From contig NZ_JOEA01000007.1 of assembly GCF_000719115.1 (NCBI RefSeq), positions 124,001 to 188,000 of the forward strand: DNA of 64,000 bases, written 5' to 3'. A program made the translations under genes and the position numbers. Below, piece after piece: positions 17,628 through 27,757 of the stretch (its first letter is position 1; each line of letters begins with the position of its first letter). The stretch comes from Lentzea albidocapillata. Its GTDB lineage: Bacteria; Actinomycetota; Actinomycetes; Mycobacteriales; Pseudonocardiaceae. The notes beneath the pieces are model-generated. The model did not search any database and was not told the origin of the DNA. It worked only from the letters and a program-made list of their open reading frames with translations.

Positions 17628-18535
17628 ACGACACCGAACAGCTCATCAAGGAGGCACTCGGCCAGCTGGCCGAACGCACTCCGCATCCGGGCCCGACGCT
17701 CAACGCCCTGCGGCGCAAGCGGAAGAGGCAGCGGAACAACATCTTCCTGATCGCCACGGCCGGCATGGCCGCGGTCGTCGTCCTGATCTTCGCGGGCGTC
17801 ATCGCCAGCGACAGGTACACGCCGCCGAACGCCAACGACGCCGCCGCGGCGCTCGTGCAGGACAACGGCAAGAGCGTCGCGTTCAAGTACGCACCGCACT
17901 GGTTGCCGTCCGGGTTCGTCGAGAGCCTTCGCGCCACGAACGTGGGGCCCACCAGGGTGTGGGGTCCCGCGGGCGCTACGCCCTACAACAATCCGAGCCT
18001 CGTGATCAGAGCGCTCGGCGGGATGCCGGACACCCACGGGTGGGAGCCGGCCAATGTCCGCGGCCTGGAGGCGTGGGTGCAGGTCAGGGGGGACGCCGCA
18101 ACCGTCGTCTGGAAGGCGCAGGACGTCCTGGAGGTGACCATGAGCGGGGTGAGCGACGCACGTGAGGTCGCTCTGCGCGTGGCCGAGTCGGTGCGAGCCG
18201 ACGCCAAGATCACCCACGAGCCGCCGTTCAAGCTCGAAGGCAGGTACGCCGAGCTCGTGCGCGGCACCGCGCCGGACAAGTGGCACTCGTCGCTGGGCAG
18301 GAACTCGATCTCCGTGCAGGTGGCGACGGACAGGCCGGAGCTGCCCGCGCCGAACGAGGCGCTGACCGTGCGCGGCAAGCAGGGCGTGCGCAGCGGCAAC
18401 ACCGTGGCGGTTCAGGACGGCGGCCTGTGGATCTCGGCGACCTCCAGCGCCTGGTCCGACGAGCTGATCGAGCTGGTGAACAAGGTCGAGATCGCCGGCC
18501 AGCCGGACACGGGCTGGATCGGCAAGGGCCTCTAG
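17624..18535 (+). CDS. Membrane-anchored partner of the sigma factor (putative anti-sigma)
   Basis: A 303-residue bitopic protein: a cytoplasmic N-terminus of about 40 residues (TEQLIKEALGQLAERTPHPG, then a basic RRKRKRQR), one transmembrane helix (about 40-62, IFLIATAGMAAVVVLIFAGVI) and an extracytoplasmic domain of about 230 residues with no recognised motif. The 4-bp overlap with the sigma gene and the short cytoplasmic head suggest an anti-sigma factor. The zinc-binding HxxxCxxC motif of ZAS anti-sigmas is absent, so the role rests on gene order. Confidence 0.7.
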   Translation: MNDTEQLIKEALGQLAERTPHPGPTLNALRRKRKRQRNNIFLIATAGMAAVVVLIFAGVIASDRYTPPNANDAAAALVQDNGKSVAFKYAPHWLPSGFVESLRATNVGPTRVWGPAGATPYNNPSLVIRALGGMPDTHGWEPANVRGLEAWVQVRGDAATVVWKAQDVLEVTMSGVSDAREVALRVAESVRADAKITHEPPFKLEGRYAELVRGTAPDKWHSSLGRNSISVQVATDRPELPAPNEALTVRGKQGVRSGNTVAVQDGGLWISATSSAWSDELIELVNKVEIAGQPDTGWIGKGL

Positions 18536-18542
18536 GCAGCCT

Positions 18543-18600
18543 GTCTGGGGTCCCAGACACCATCGGGCGCTCCGGGGTCGCTGATCCGGCCCCGGAGCGC
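18543..18600 (+). terminator. Palindrome plus hairpin terminator before hutH
   Basis: First a 16-bp palindrome GTCTGGGGTCCCAGAC (18543-18558), then an 11-bp perfect stem (GCGCTCCGGGG, 18567-18577, with 18590-18600) around a 12-nt loop. The second likely ends the sigma operon. The first may be part of the terminator or an operator for hutH, whose start lies 13 bp further on. Confidence 0.6.
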
Positions 18601-18612
18601 TGTGATGTCTCC

Positions 18613-20118
18613 ATGCGACAACCGGTGGAGCTGGGTCCGAAGCCTTTGACCCTCGAGGACGTTCATGCCGTCGCCCGCGACGGCGCCCCGGTGGAGATCA
18701 CCGCGGCGGCCCGCGAGGCGGTCACCACCGCCCGCGGCCACATCGAACAGCTCGCCACGGCCGAACGCCCCACCTACGGCGTCTCGACCGGGTTCGGCGC
18801 GCTCGCCGTCCGGCACATCCCGCCGGACAGCCGTGCCCAGCTGCAGCGGTCGCTGATCCGCTCGCACGCCGCCGGTGCCGGTCCCGAGGTCGAACGCGAG
18901 GTCGTCCGGGCGCTGATGTTGCTGCGCCTGCGCACGCTCTCGACCGGCCACACCGGCGTCCGCTTGTCCACTGTGGACGCGATGGCCGGGATGCTGAACG
19001 CCGGCATCACGCCGATCGTGCACGAGTACGGCTCGCTGGGCTGCTCCGGCGACCTCGCGCCGTTGTCGGCGAGCGCGCTGGCGTTGATGGGCGAGGGCAT
19101 GGTCCGTAACTCGCGCAACGAGCTCGTGCCCGCGGCCGAAGCACTCGCCGAAGCAGGCATCGAACCGGTTCAGCTGGCCGAGAAGGAAGGCCTCGCGCTG
19201 ATCAACGGCACCGACGGCATGCTCGGCATGCTGTCGCTGGCGATCGCCGACTTCACGAGGCTGCTGGACATCGCCGACCTCACCGCCGCGATGAGCGTCG
19301 AGGCCCTGCTGGGCACCGACCGCGTCTTCTCCCCGGAGCTGCACGCCCTGCGCCCGCACCCCGGGCAGAACGTCAGCGCCGCCCGGATGCTCGCCTTCCT
19401 CAAGAACTCCGAGATCGTCGCCTCCCACCGCGGTCCGGACTGCACGCGCGTGCAGGACGCGTACTCGCTGCGCTGCTCACCGCAGGTGCACGGCGCGGCG
19501 CGCGACACCGTGGCGTACGCGGCGACGGTGGCCGACCGCGAGCTGTCGTCCGTGATCGACAACCCGGTGGTGCTGGCGGACGGCCGCGTCGAGTCCAACG
19601 GCAACTTCCACGGCGCCCCGGTCGCCTACGTGCTGGACTTCCTCGCCATCCCGCTCGCGGACGTGGCGTCGATCGCCGAGCGCCGCACCGACCGCATGCT
19701 CGACGTCTCGCGTTCGCACGGCCTGCCGCCGTTCCTCGCCGACGACCCCGGCGTCGACTCCGGCCACATGATCGCCCAGTACACCCAGGCGGCGATCGTG
19801 TCCGAGCTCAAGCGCCTGGCCGTACCGGCGTCCGTCGACTCGATCCCGTCCTCCGCGATGCAGGAGGACCACGTGTCGATGGGCTGGTCCGCCGCCCGCA
19901 AGCTGCGCAAGGCCGTGGACGGACTCACCACCGTGCTGGCCATCGAACTGCTCACCGCCGCACGGGCCCTCGACCTGCGCGCGCCCCTCAAGCCCGCCCC
20001 CGCGACGGCCGCCGCCGTGGCGAAGCTGCGCGAGACGGTCCAGGGACCCGGTCCCGACCGTCACCTCGCGCCCGAGATCGCCGCCGCCGAGGCCCTGATC
20101 CGAAGTGGAGCCCTGTAA
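18613..20118 (+). CDS. hutH: Histidine ammonia-lyase
   Basis: A 501-residue lyase making urocanate and ammonia from histidine in the cytoplasm, the first step of histidine use. The active-site region reads [13 protein letters not shown], so the MIO prosthetic group would form from Cys144-Ser145-Gly146 rather than the commoner Ala-Ser-Gly. Other family segments are [11 protein letters not shown] (about 56-66), RIxLxRSH-type [22 protein letters not shown] and [17 protein letters not shown]. Length fits (about 500-510). ATG 18613 is the start, since homology begins soon after; the ribosome-binding site is weak. It overlaps hutU at TAATG, starting a five-gene operon that encodes conversion of histidine to glutamate. 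Confidence 0.95.
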   Translation: MRQPVELGPKPLTLEDVHAVARDGAPVEITAAAREAVTTARGHIEQLATAERPTYGVSTGFGALAVRHIPPDSRAQLQRSLIRSHAAGAGPEVEREVVRALMLLRLRTLSTGHTGVRLSTVDAMAGMLNAGITPIVHEYGSLGCSGDLAPLSASALALMGEGMVRNSRNELVPAAEALAEAGIEPVQLAEKEGLALINGTDGMLGMLSLAIADFTRLLDIADLTAAMSVEALLGTDRVFSPELHALRPHPGQNVSAARMLAFLKNSEIVASHRGPDCTRVQDAYSLRCSPQVHGAARDTVAYAATVADRELSSVIDNPVVLADGRVESNGNFHGAPVAYVLDFLAIPLADVASIAERRTDRMLDVSRSHGLPPFLADDPGVDSGHMIAQYTQAAIVSELKRLAVPASVDSIPSSAMQEDHVSMGWSAARKLRKAVDGLTTVLAIELLTAARALDLRAPLKPAPATAAAVAKLRETVQGPGPDRHLAPEIAAAEALIRSGAL

Positions 20119-21758
20119 TGGTTGTTCGCGCTGACCGCGGCACCGAGCTGACCGCGAAGAACTGGTCGACCGAGGCTGCCCTGCGGATGTTCCACAACAA
20201 CCTCGACCCGGACGTCGCCGAGCGTCCCGAGGACCTCGTCGTCTACGGCGGCACCGGCAAGGCCGCGCGCGACTGGCCGTCGTTCGACGCGATCACCCGC
20301 GAGCTCAAGAACCTCGAAGCCGACGAGACGCTGCTCGTGCAGTCCGGACGCCCGGTCGGCGTCATGCGCACGAACGAGTGGGCGCCGCGCGTGCTCATCG
20401 CGAACTCGAACCTCGTGCCGGACTGGGCGAACTGGCCCGAGTTCCGCCGCCTGGAGGCCGAGGGCCTCACGATGTACGGGCAGATGACCGCCGGTTCGTG
20501 GATCTACATCGGCACGCAGGGCATCCTGCAGGGCACGTTCGAGACGTTCGCCGCCGTCGCCACCAAGCGCTTCAACGGCACGCTGCGCGGCACGCTCACG
20601 GTCACCGCGGGCCTCGGCGGCATGGGTGGCGCGCAGCCGCTGGCCGTGACGATGAACGAGGGCGTCGCGCTGTGCATCGAGGTCGACCCGCACCGCGCCC
20701 AGCGTCGTCTGGAGACCCGCTACCTCGACGAGGTCGCGGACGACCTGGACTCGGCGATCGAGCGCGTGCTGGCCGCCAAGGCTGCCGGTGAGGCCGTGTC
20801 CGTCGGTGTCGTGGGCAACGCGGCCGAGATCCTGCCCGAACTGCTCCGCCGCGAGGTCGCCGTCGACATCGTCACGGACCAGACCTCGGCGCACGACCCG
20901 TTGGCGTACCTGCCCGTCGGCGTCCCGCTGGAGGAGTGGCAGGACTACGCCGCCGCGAAGCCCGAGGAGTTCACCGAGCGCGCCCGCGAGTCGATGGCCG
21001 CGCACGTCGAGGCCATGGTCGGGTTCATGGACCGCGGCGCCGAGGTGTTCGACTACGGCAACTCGATCCGCGGCGAGGCGCAGCTCGGCGGCTACGACCG
21101 CGCGTTCGCGTTCCCCGGCTTCGTGCCCGCCTACATCCGGCCGCTGTTCTGCGAGGGCAAGGGCCCGTTCCGCTGGGCCGCGCTGTCCGGCGACCCCGCC
21201 GACATCGCTGCCACGGACCGCGCGATCCTGGAGCTCTTCCCGGAGAACGAGCAGCTGCACCGGTGGATCAAGATGGCCGGTGAGCGCGTCGAGTTCCAGG
21301 GCCTGCCCGCCCGCATCTGCTGGCTCGGTTACGGCGAACGGCACCTCGCGGGCCTCAAGTTCAACGAGATGGTGGCGTCGGGCGAGCTGTCCGCGCCGAT
21401 CGTCATCGGCCGCGACCACCTCGACTGCGGCTCGGTGGCCTCCCCGTACCGCGAGACCGAGGCGATGGCCGACGGTTCCGACGCGATCGCGGACTGGCCG
21501 CTGCTCAACGCCCTGGTCAACACGGCCTCCGGCGCCACCTGGGTGTCGATCCACCACGGCGGTGGCGTCGGCATCGGCCGTTCGATCCACGCCGGCCAGG
21601 TGACGGTCGCGGACGGCACTCCGCTGGCCGCGCAGAAGATCGAGCGCGTGCTGACCAACGACCCCGGCATGGGCGTCATCCGGCACGTGGACGCCGGGTA
21701 CGACGAGGCGAAGTCGGTGGCCGCCGACAAGGGCGTGCGCATTCCGATGGAGGGCTGA
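20118..21758 (+). CDS. hutU: Urocanate hydratase
   Basis: A 546-residue urocanase that adds water to urocanate to give imidazolone propionate, using tightly bound NAD. Family blocks seen: [16 protein letters not shown] (about 42-57), [22 protein letters not shown] (about 160-181, NAD-binding), [12 protein letters not shown] and [21 protein letters not shown] in two parts (with the catalytic Cys region), and [16 protein letters not shown]. Length is normal. Start ATG overlaps the hutH stop by one base; its stop overlaps the following M20 gene the same way. Confidence 0.97.
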   Translation: MVVRADRGTELTAKNWSTEAALRMFHNNLDPDVAERPEDLVVYGGTGKAARDWPSFDAITRELKNLEADETLLVQSGRPVGVMRTNEWAPRVLIANSNLVPDWANWPEFRRLEAEGLTMYGQMTAGSWIYIGTQGILQGTFETFAAVATKRFNGTLRGTLTVTAGLGGMGGAQPLAVTMNEGVALCIEVDPHRAQRRLETRYLDEVADDLDSAIERVLAAKAAGEAVSVGVVGNAAEILPELLRREVAVDIVTDQTSAHDPLAYLPVGVPLEEWQDYAAAKPEEFTERARESMAAHVEAMVGFMDRGAEVFDYGNSIRGEAQLGGYDRAFAFPGFVPAYIRPLFCEGKGPFRWAALSGDPADIAATDRAILELFPENEQLHRWIKMAGERVEFQGLPARICWLGYGERHLAGLKFNEMVASGELSAPIVIGRDHLDCGSVASPYRETEAMADGSDAIADWPLLNALVNTASGATWVSIHHGGGVGIGRSIHAGQVTVADGTPLAAQKIERVLTNDPGMGVIRHVDAGYDEAKSVAADKGVRIPMEG

Positions 21759-22927
21759 TGCTCGACCAGATCGCGGACGTCGGGCGTGACACCAAGCGCG
21801 GCGGCTACTCCCGCCACGGCTACGACAAGCCGGAGCTGGAGCTGCGGCACTGGTTCGTCGAGCAGGCCGTCAAGCGCGGCCTGAACGTCGAGACCGACCA
21901 GAACGGCAACCTCTGGGCGTGGTGGGGCGAGCGCGGCGACAACGCGCTCATCACCGGCAGCCACCTGGACTCGGTGCCCGGTGGCGGCGCGTTCGACGGC
22001 CCGCTGGGGGTGACGTCGGCGCTGGAAGCCGTGGACCTCCTGCAGGCCAAGGGGTTCAAGCCCGCGCGGCCGTTCGCGATCACGGTCTTCGCCGAGGAGG
22101 AAGGCGGCCGGTTCGGTGTCGCCTGCCTCGGTTCGCGGCTGCTGACCGGCGCCATCTCGCCGGAGAAGGCGCTGGCGCTCAAGGACCCGGACGGCATCAC
22201 GCTGGCCGAGGCGATGAAGGCCGCCGGTTACAACCCCGACCTGGCCGGCCGCGACGAACGGGCGTTGAGGCGCATCGGGCAGTTCGTCGAGCTGCACGTC
22301 GAACAGGGCCGCGGCCTGACGGTGCCGGTCGGCGTGGCGAGCAGCATTCTCGCGCATGGCCGGTGGCGCTTCACGTTCTCCGGTGAGGGTAACCACGCCG
22401 GTGCGACGTTGATCGAAGACCGCCGCGACCCGATGCTTCCGGCCTCCCAACTCGTCCTCGCCGCCAGGAAGGCGGCCAGGGCAGGCGGGCGTGCCACCGT
22501 GGGAAGGCTCGTCCCCAACCCCGGTGGCACCAACGTCATCGCGTCCACTGTGGACGTCTGGCTGGACGCGCGGGACAGCGACGACGCACGCACCCGTGCG
22601 ATGGTCGCGGAGATCTCCGAGGCGGCCCACCAGGCCGCCAAGGAGGAAGGCTGCGAGATCACCATCACCGAGGAGTCGTACGGCGACACGGTGTACTTCG
22701 ACTCCGCACTGCGGGACGACATCGCTGGGGCGCTCGGTGGCGTTCCGGCGCTACCGACCGGGGCGGGTCACGACGCCGGCATCCTCGCCGCGCACGTGCC
22801 GACCGCGATGCTGTTCGTGCGCAACCCCACCGGCGTGAGCCACGCGCCGGAGGAGTTCGCCGAGCAGGCCGACGTCGACGAGGGCGTCAGGGCGCTGGCC
22901 GCGACTATCGAACACCTCGGCTCGTGA
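21758..22927 (+). CDS. M20-family amidohydrolase, allantoate amidohydrolase-like, in hut operon
   Basis: A 389-residue zinc amidohydrolase of the AllC/N-carbamoyl-amino-acid hydrolase type. Metal ligands are visible: His in GSHLDSVPGGG, Asp in GAFDGPLG, Glu in FAEEEGGRFG, His in ELHVEQGRG and His in GAGHDAGI. Annotation pipelines would call it allantoate amidohydrolase, but it sits between hutU and hutF with one-base and 4-bp overlaps. HutF yields N-formylglutamate, and no HutG-type deformylase is in the operon, so I infer this enzyme hydrolyses N-formyl-L-glutamate to glutamate and formate. Family assignment is firm; the substrate is inference from context. Confidence 0.85.
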   Translation: MLDQIADVGRDTKRGGYSRHGYDKPELELRHWFVEQAVKRGLNVETDQNGNLWAWWGERGDNALITGSHLDSVPGGGAFDGPLGVTSALEAVDLLQAKGFKPARPFAITVFAEEEGGRFGVACLGSRLLTGAISPEKALALKDPDGITLAEAMKAAGYNPDLAGRDERALRRIGQFVELHVEQGRGLTVPVGVASSILAHGRWRFTFSGEGNHAGATLIEDRRDPMLPASQLVLAARKAARAGGRATVGRLVPNPGGTNVIASTVDVWLDARDSDDARTRAMVAEISEAAHQAAKEEGCEITITEESYGDTVYFDSALRDDIAGALGGVPALPTGAGHDAGILAAHVPTAMLFVRNPTGVSHAPEEFAEQADVDEGVRALAATIEHLGS

Positions 22928-24198
22928 ACTTCTGGTGCGAGCGAGCCTGGTTGCCCGCCGGGCTCGCCGAGCGCGTCCTGATCAGGGTCGAGAACGGCGT
23001 GATCGCCAACGTGTCTACAGTGGACACGATTCCCCTGGGTGTGCGGCGGCTGCACGGCATCGTGGTGCCGGGCTTCGCGAACGCCCACTCGCACGCGTTC
23101 CACCGTGCCCTCAGGGGCCGTACGCACGACGGCGGCGGCACGTTCTGGACGTGGCGCGAGGGCATGTACGCGCTGGCCTCCCGCCTCACCCCGCAGTCGT
23201 ACTACCGCCTGGCCCGCGCGGTCTACGGCGAGATGGCACTCGCCGGAGTGTCGGCCGTGGGTGAGTTCCACTACGTCCACGACAGGTCGAACGAGTTCGG
23301 CTACGCCCTGCGCGAGGCGGCGAAAGACGCCGGCATCCGCCTGACGCTGCTCGACACCTGCTACCTCGCGGGTGGCATCGACCAACCCGTCAACGAGGTG
23401 CAGCAACGGTTCTCCGACGGCACCGCCGAGGCGTGGGCTTCGCGGGTCGCCGAGCTGAAGTCCGACGACGTGATGCGCGTCGGTGCCGCGATCCACTCGG
23501 TCCGCGCCGTGCCGCGAGCCGAGCTCTCCGTAGTGGCGCAGGCGTTCCCGGACGCCCCGCTGCACGTCCACCTCTCCGAGCAGCCCGCCGAGAACGAAGC
23601 GTGCCTGGCCGCGTACGGCCTCACGCCGACCGGGCTCCTGCACGAAGCTGGTGCACTCTCACCTCGCACAACGGCCGTGCACGCCACACACCTGACGCCC
23701 GAGGACATCGCGTTGCTGGGCGGCTCCGGCACGGGCGCGTGCTTCTGCCCGACGACCGAGGCGGACCTGGCCGACGGCATCGGCCCGGCACGCGAACTGG
23801 CCGACGCGGGCAGTCCCCTCTCGCTGGGCAGCGACCAGCACGCGGTGATCGACCCACTGCTGGAAACCCGCGCCCTGGAACACAACGAGCGGCTCCGCAC
23901 CGGTCAGCGCGGCCGTTTCTCACCGGCCGAACTGCTCGGCGCGGCCACCCGTCACTCGGCGCTCGGCCGGGACGGCGGGCGGATCGAGCCGGGTGCGCCG
24001 TGCGACCTCGTGGCGATCAGCTGCTCGACGCCGCGCACCGCGGGTTCGTTGCCGCAGCAGGTTCTCCTGTCGGCGACGGCGTCCGATGTGGACACCGTGG
24101 TCGTCGGCGGCCGGGTGGTCGCCGCAGGGGGAGTGCACGAGACTCTGGGTGACGTCGGCAGGCTGCTGGCGGACGCGATCGAGGAGCTGTGGGAATGA
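22924..24198 (+). CDS. hutF: Formimidoylglutamate deiminase
   Basis: A 424-residue amidohydrolase-superfamily enzyme that deaminates N-formimino-L-glutamate to N-formylglutamate and ammonia. The metal site is seen as [14 protein letters not shown] (HxH, about residues 52-65), His in [14 protein letters not shown], His in TAVHATHL and Asp in LSLGSDQHA. The segment [15 protein letters not shown] is typical of HutF. Its GTG start overlaps the M20 gene by 4 bp. Its presence shows the five-step route ending through N-formylglutamate rather than direct formimino transfer or HutG-type formiminoglutamase. Confidence 0.92.
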   Translation: MNFWCERAWLPAGLAERVLIRVENGVIANVSTVDTIPLGVRRLHGIVVPGFANAHSHAFHRALRGRTHDGGGTFWTWREGMYALASRLTPQSYYRLARAVYGEMALAGVSAVGEFHYVHDRSNEFGYALREAAKDAGIRLTLLDTCYLAGGIDQPVNEVQQRFSDGTAEAWASRVAELKSDDVMRVGAAIHSVRAVPRAELSVVAQAFPDAPLHVHLSEQPAENEACLAAYGLTPTGLLHEAGALSPRTTAVHATHLTPEDIALLGGSGTGACFCPTTEADLADGIGPARELADAGSPLSLGSDQHAVIDPLLETRALEHNERLRTGQRGRFSPAELLGAATRHSALGRDGGRIEPGAPCDLVAISCSTPRTAGSLPQQVLLSATASDVDTVVVGGRVVAAGGVHETLGDVGRLLADAIEELWE

Positions 24199-25328
24199 GC
24201 GTGCTGATCACCGGCATCGGTGAGCTGACCACGAACAGCGAGGTCACCGGTGACGCGCTGGTGATCGACGGCGCGGAGATCGCCTGGGTCGGCAACGTGG
24301 GCGACGCCCCGGCGGCGGACGAGCGCGTCGACGTCGAGGGCCGCGCGGTCCTGCCCGGCTGGGTCGACAGCCATACCCACCTGGTGTTCGCGGGCGACCG
24401 GACCGCCGAGTTCGGTGCCCGCATGGCCGGCAAGCCGTACACCGCGGGCGGCATCGCCGTGACCGTCAATGCGACCCGTGCCGCGACCGATGAGGAGCTG
24501 GCCGCGGTCGTGCGCAAGCACATCGCCGAAGCCCTTCGCCAGGGAACGACGTTCATCGAGACCAAGACCGGCTACGGCCTGAACGTGGCCGACGAGGTCC
24601 GCAGTGCCCGTATCGCCGCCGAGGAGGCCGACGAGGTCACGTTCCTGGGCGCCCACCTCGTGCCGCCCGGCGAGGACGCCGACACCTACGTCGACCTGGT
24701 CCGCGGCGAGATGCTCGACGCCGTCGCGCCCCTCGTGCGCTGGGCCGACGTGTTCTGCGAGAAGGGCGCCTTCGACTACGACCAGTCGAAGGCCGTGCTC
24801 CAGGCGGCCGCGGCGAAGGGCCTCGGCCTGCGCGTCCACGGCAACCAGCTCGGCGAGGGTCCCGGCGTGCGGCTGGCCGTGGAACTCGGCGCCGCCTCGG
24901 TAGACCACTGCACGTACCTGTCCGCTGCGGACATCGACGCGCTGGCGTCGTCGGACACCGTCGCCACGCTGCTCCCGGCGTGCGACCTCTCGACCCGCCA
25001 GTCGCTGCCGCCCGCCCGCGCCCTGCTCGACGCCGGCGCGACGGTCGCGCTCGCCAGCAACTGCAACCCCGGCTCGTCGTACACCTCGTCGATGGCGTTC
25101 TGCGTGACGACAGCGGTCCTGCAGATGCGGATGAGCGTCGAGGAAGCGGTCTGGGCGGCCACAGCGGGCGGCGCGCAGGCGTTGCGGCGCACCGACGTCG
25201 GCGTCATCAGGCCTGGTGCGCGCGCGGATCTCCACGTGCTGGACGCACCCTCGATCACGCATCTGGCCTACCGCCCCGGCGTCCCGTTGACCCACTCGGT
25301 GTGGCGTCAGGGGGAACGCACCAATTGA
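24195..25328 (+). CDS. hutI: Imidazolonepropionase
   Basis: A 377-residue amidohydrolase opening imidazolone-5-propionate to formiminoglutamate. Motifs: [18 protein letters not shown] (metal HxH, about 56-73), [14 protein letters not shown] (about 117-130), [13 protein letters not shown] and [15 protein letters not shown] with the catalytic Asp/Asn region. The ATGA overlap with hutF selects ATG 24195 over the GTG 6 bp earlier. Last gene of the hut operon; a TGAGAC-GTCTCA palindrome spans its stop codon. Confidence 0.95.
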   Translation: MSVLITGIGELTTNSEVTGDALVIDGAEIAWVGNVGDAPAADERVDVEGRAVLPGWVDSHTHLVFAGDRTAEFGARMAGKPYTAGGIAVTVNATRAATDEELAAVVRKHIAEALRQGTTFIETKTGYGLNVADEVRSARIAAEEADEVTFLGAHLVPPGEDADTYVDLVRGEMLDAVAPLVRWADVFCEKGAFDYDQSKAVLQAAAAKGLGLRVHGNQLGEGPGVRLAVELGAASVDHCTYLSAADIDALASSDTVATLLPACDLSTRQSLPPARALLDAGATVALASNCNPGSSYTSSMAFCVTTAVLQMRMSVEEAVWAATAGGAQALRRTDVGVIRPGARADLHVLDAPSITHLAYRPGVPLTHSVWRQGERTN

Positions 25329-25341
25329 GACTGGCGTCTCA
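25326..25341. promoter_or_regulatory. Palindrome spanning the hutI stop codon
   Basis: TGAGACTGGCGTCTCA has 6-bp perfect arms around TGGC. It could be a weak terminator for the hut operon or an operator for the HTH gene that starts 54 bp later. Short, so only tentative. Confidence 0.35.
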
Positions 25342-25394
25342 TTACCCTCCGTGTGGGCCTATTGGCGGAAGGTGCGGGGCCGTACGGTGTCACT

Positions 25395-26276
25395 GTGGTG
25401 GATTTCGCGGAGGCCCTGACGAAAGCCGTCGACAACAGCGGCCTCAGCCTCGAACGCATCCAGCACCACCTGGCCGCCAGGGGCATGCAGGTCAGCATCT
25501 CGACGCTCAGCTACTGGCGCCGCGGCCGCAGCCGCCCGGAACGCCCGGAGTCGTTGAAGGTCGTCGCCGCCCTGGAGGAGTTGCTCGACCTCGGTGAGGG
25601 CTTCCTGACCGACCGGCTGGGCGACAAACGGCCGCGTGGGCGCTGGGTGGACCAGTCGCTGTCGATCGAGGACATGTGGGACTCGCGGGCGACCGACCTC
25701 GGCGAGGTCATGTCGCGGATCGACCGGCTGCAGCCGACGGCGACGACGTACCTCAGCGTGCAGGACCGGCAGGTGGTCGGGCCGGACCGCCGTGAGGTCC
25801 GCAACCGCTGCACCGGCGTGATCCAGGCGCTGGAGGACGGCGTCGACAGGTTCCTCGCGATCCAGCTGGCCGACGCCACGGACCTCGGCGTGCCGTCGAT
25901 CGAGGCGGGGCCGCCGTGCCGGCTCGGCAGGGTGCGCAGTGAGGACTCCACCGGGTTCCTCGTCGCGGAGATCCTCTTCGACCGGATGCTCAGAGCGGGT
26001 GAGACGGCTCTCGTCGACTACACGGTCCGGATGAGACCCGGCGCGGACAGCGAGGTCTGCGACCGGCGGTTCCTGCGGCCGGTGAACGAGTACACGCTGC
26101 AGATCGACTTCCACCCGGACGCGGTGCCCGCACGATGTTTCCAGTTCGCGCGGCCGTCGCTGCACGAACCGGAAACCGCGCTGAACGACCTGTGGATCGG
26201 TACGACGGCCTCGACGCACATCCACGTGCGGAACTCGAAGCCCGGAATCTATGGAGTGCGGTGGGAGTGGGAGTAG
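25395..26276 (+). CDS. HTH protein of the subtilisin-linked twin module, copy 1
   Basis: A 293-residue protein of unknown function. The N-terminal 65 residues form an XRE-like helix-turn-helix (LTKAVDNSGLSLERIQHHLA, then STLSYWRRGRSRPERPESLK). The rest is a conserved domain (DRREVRNRCTGVIQALEDGVDRF, IDFHPDAVPARCFQF) ending DLWIGTT... GVRWEWE. The paralogue at 27758 aligns over its whole length; its start MQDFAVAL fixes the start here at VVDFAEAL (GTG 25395 or 25398). It is convergent with a secreted S8 protease, as is its paralogue, hinting at a regulatory or functional link. The C-terminal domain may sense a ligand; nothing more can be said. Confidence 0.72.
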   Translation: MVDFAEALTKAVDNSGLSLERIQHHLAARGMQVSISTLSYWRRGRSRPERPESLKVVAALEELLDLGEGFLTDRLGDKRPRGRWVDQSLSIEDMWDSRATDLGEVMSRIDRLQPTATTYLSVQDRQVVGPDRREVRNRCTGVIQALEDGVDRFLAIQLADATDLGVPSIEAGPPCRLGRVRSEDSTGFLVAEILFDRMLRAGETALVDYTVRMRPGADSEVCDRRFLRPVNEYTLQIDFHPDAVPARCFQFARPSLHEPETALNDLWIGTTASTHIHVRNSKPGIYGVRWEWE

Positions 26277-26299
26277 CTCCCACTCCCACTCCCACCGCA
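26257..26299. terminator. Terminator formed by the WEWE-stop coding sequence, copy 1
   Basis: A perfect 17-bp stem (TGCGGTGGGAGTGGGAG with 26283-26299) whose left arm is the last codons of the HTH gene; the stop codon opens the loop. An alternative 13-bp register is also possible. It separates the gene from the convergent protease gene. Confidence 0.8.
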
Positions 26300-26405
26300 A
26301 GCGCCCCCAGTCGGAACGATGCGCTCGGCCGAGCCGCATTCGGCCTGCTCATCAAGGGCGCCCAGGATGGCCGTCACCGCTGCAGGGGGCGGCGACAGCG
26401 AGTTC

Positions 26406-27578
26406 CTAGACCTTCAGCAACAGGTTCGGTGAACCCGTCCTGATGTCGGTCAGCTTGTTCGGCGTCGCGGCGCCGACCAGGGCGTTGCGCACCTGGGCGG
26501 GCGTCGCGGCCGGGTTCGCGCTCAGGTAGAGCGCGGCCGCTCCGGCGACGTGCGGGGAGGCCATCGACGTGCCGCCCATGGACCGCGTGCCGGTATCGCT
26601 GCTGTGCGAGGCGCTCACGATGTCGCTACCGGGTGCCCAGATGTCGAGGCACCTGCCGTAGTTCGACGAGCCGGCCGTCCAGATCGAACGCTTGTCGGCA
26701 CGGTCCGACGCACCGACCGTGATCGCCTCCGGCGTGCGGGCCGGGGTGAAGTTGCACGCGTCCTGGCCGCTGTTGCCGCCCGCCAGCACGTAGGTGAAGC
26801 CCGCGCTGATCGAGCGCCTGACGGCGTTCTCCAGCGAGGTGTTCGTGCCGCTGCCACCGAGGCTCATGTTGACGACGGCGGGCTTCTTGCCGTTGGCCGT
26901 CACCCAGTCGATGCCGCGGATGATGCCGTCCCACGGGCCGCTGCCGTTGCAGTCGAGGACGCGGACGCCGACGAGCTTGGCCTTCTTCGCGACGCCGTAG
27001 GTCCTGCCCGCGACCGTGCCGGCGACGTGCGAGCCGTGGCCCTGGCAGTCCTGCGCGACGGCGTCGTTGTCGATGAAGTCGTAACCGTCGGATGCACGGC
27101 CCTCGAATTCGGAATGCGTTTTCCTGATTCCGGTGTCGAGAACGTACGCCGTCACGTTGGACGCGGTGTTCGGGTACGTGTAGGCCCGGTTGAGCGGCAG
27201 GTTCGCCTGATCGATCCGGTCGAGACCCCAGACCGGGTTCGACTGTGTCTCCTGGATCGTGGCGAACGTGTTCCGCTCGACGAATTGCACGTCCGGGTCC
27301 GCCGCGAGCCTCCGCGCCTGACGTTCGGACATTCCGGTGACCGAGAACCCGTTCAGCGCGGCGCTGTAGGTGTGCTTGACGTTGCCCTGGTAGCGGGACG
27401 CCAACGCGCTGGCAGGGGTGCGCGCTCCGTCCTTCAGGACCACGATGTAGCTGCCCTCGACCGCCTGTGTGCCCGCACCGGGCAGCACTGCTTCTTCAGC
27501 GATCGCGGTGGGCGTCCACAGAGCTGTGGAAGCGATGCCCAATGCCGCCGCGATGGCGACATGACGCCGAAGTGCCAT
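26406..27578 (-). CDS. Secreted subtilisin-like serine protease (S8), copy 1
   Basis: A 390-residue pre-pro-protease. A Sec signal peptide ends near residue 27 ([16 protein letters not shown] start), followed by an I9 inhibitor propeptide (about 43-102, SYIVVLKDG to FVERN). The proteinase-K-like catalytic domain has Asp148 (YVLDTG), His181 (GHGSHVAGT), oxyanion Asn269 (AGGNSGQD) and Ser338 ([12 protein letters not shown]). ATG 27578 has a strong GGAGG; upstream in-frame codons lack signal-peptide character. All catalytic residues are intact, so it should be an active exported endopeptidase. A 30-bp box at 27669-27698 is shared with the second protease gene. Confidence 0.93.
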   Translation of the reverse strand: MALRRHVAIAAALGIASTALWTPTAIAEEAVLPGAGTQAVEGSYIVVLKDGARTPASALASRYQGNVKHTYSAALNGFSVTGMSERQARRLAADPDVQFVERNTFATIQETQSNPVWGLDRIDQANLPLNRAYTYPNTASNVTAYVLDTGIRKTHSEFEGRASDGYDFIDNDAVAQDCQGHGSHVAGTVAGRTYGVAKKAKLVGVRVLDCNGSGPWDGIIRGIDWVTANGKKPAVVNMSLGGSGTNTSLENAVRRSISAGFTYVLAGGNSGQDACNFTPARTPEAITVGASDRADKRSIWTAGSSNYGRCLDIWAPGSDIVSASHSSDTGTRSMGGTSMASPHVAGAAALYLSANPAATPAQVRNALVGAATPNKLTDIRTGSPNLLLKV

Positions 27579-27668
27579 GGGGGTTCCTCCTGGCAGGGAA
27601 TGAACTGGGGAACACCAAGAAACTAACGCGAGTTGTGCTCCGGATAACAGGTTCGAAACTTCAGTGCG

Positions 27669-27698
27669 CAATACTGTCAAAACTGTGGCGCACTGGAG
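27669..27698 (-). promoter_or_regulatory. Conserved 30-bp box upstream of S8 protease copy 1
   Basis: The + strand reads CAATACTGTCAAAACTGTGG and continues CGCACTGGAG; 27 of 30 bases are identical to the box upstream of the second protease. It contains ACTGT direct repeats and, on the - strand, a TTGACA that could be a -35 element. It lies in the divergent gap between the protease (start 27578) and HTH copy 2 (start 27758). Either a shared operator or a shared promoter. Confidence 0.65.
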
Positions 27699-27757
27699 TT
27701 TTGCGCACTCGCAGTGCTGGGCGAGCCGGTTCTGATCACTGGCCGTAGCATTCCTCC

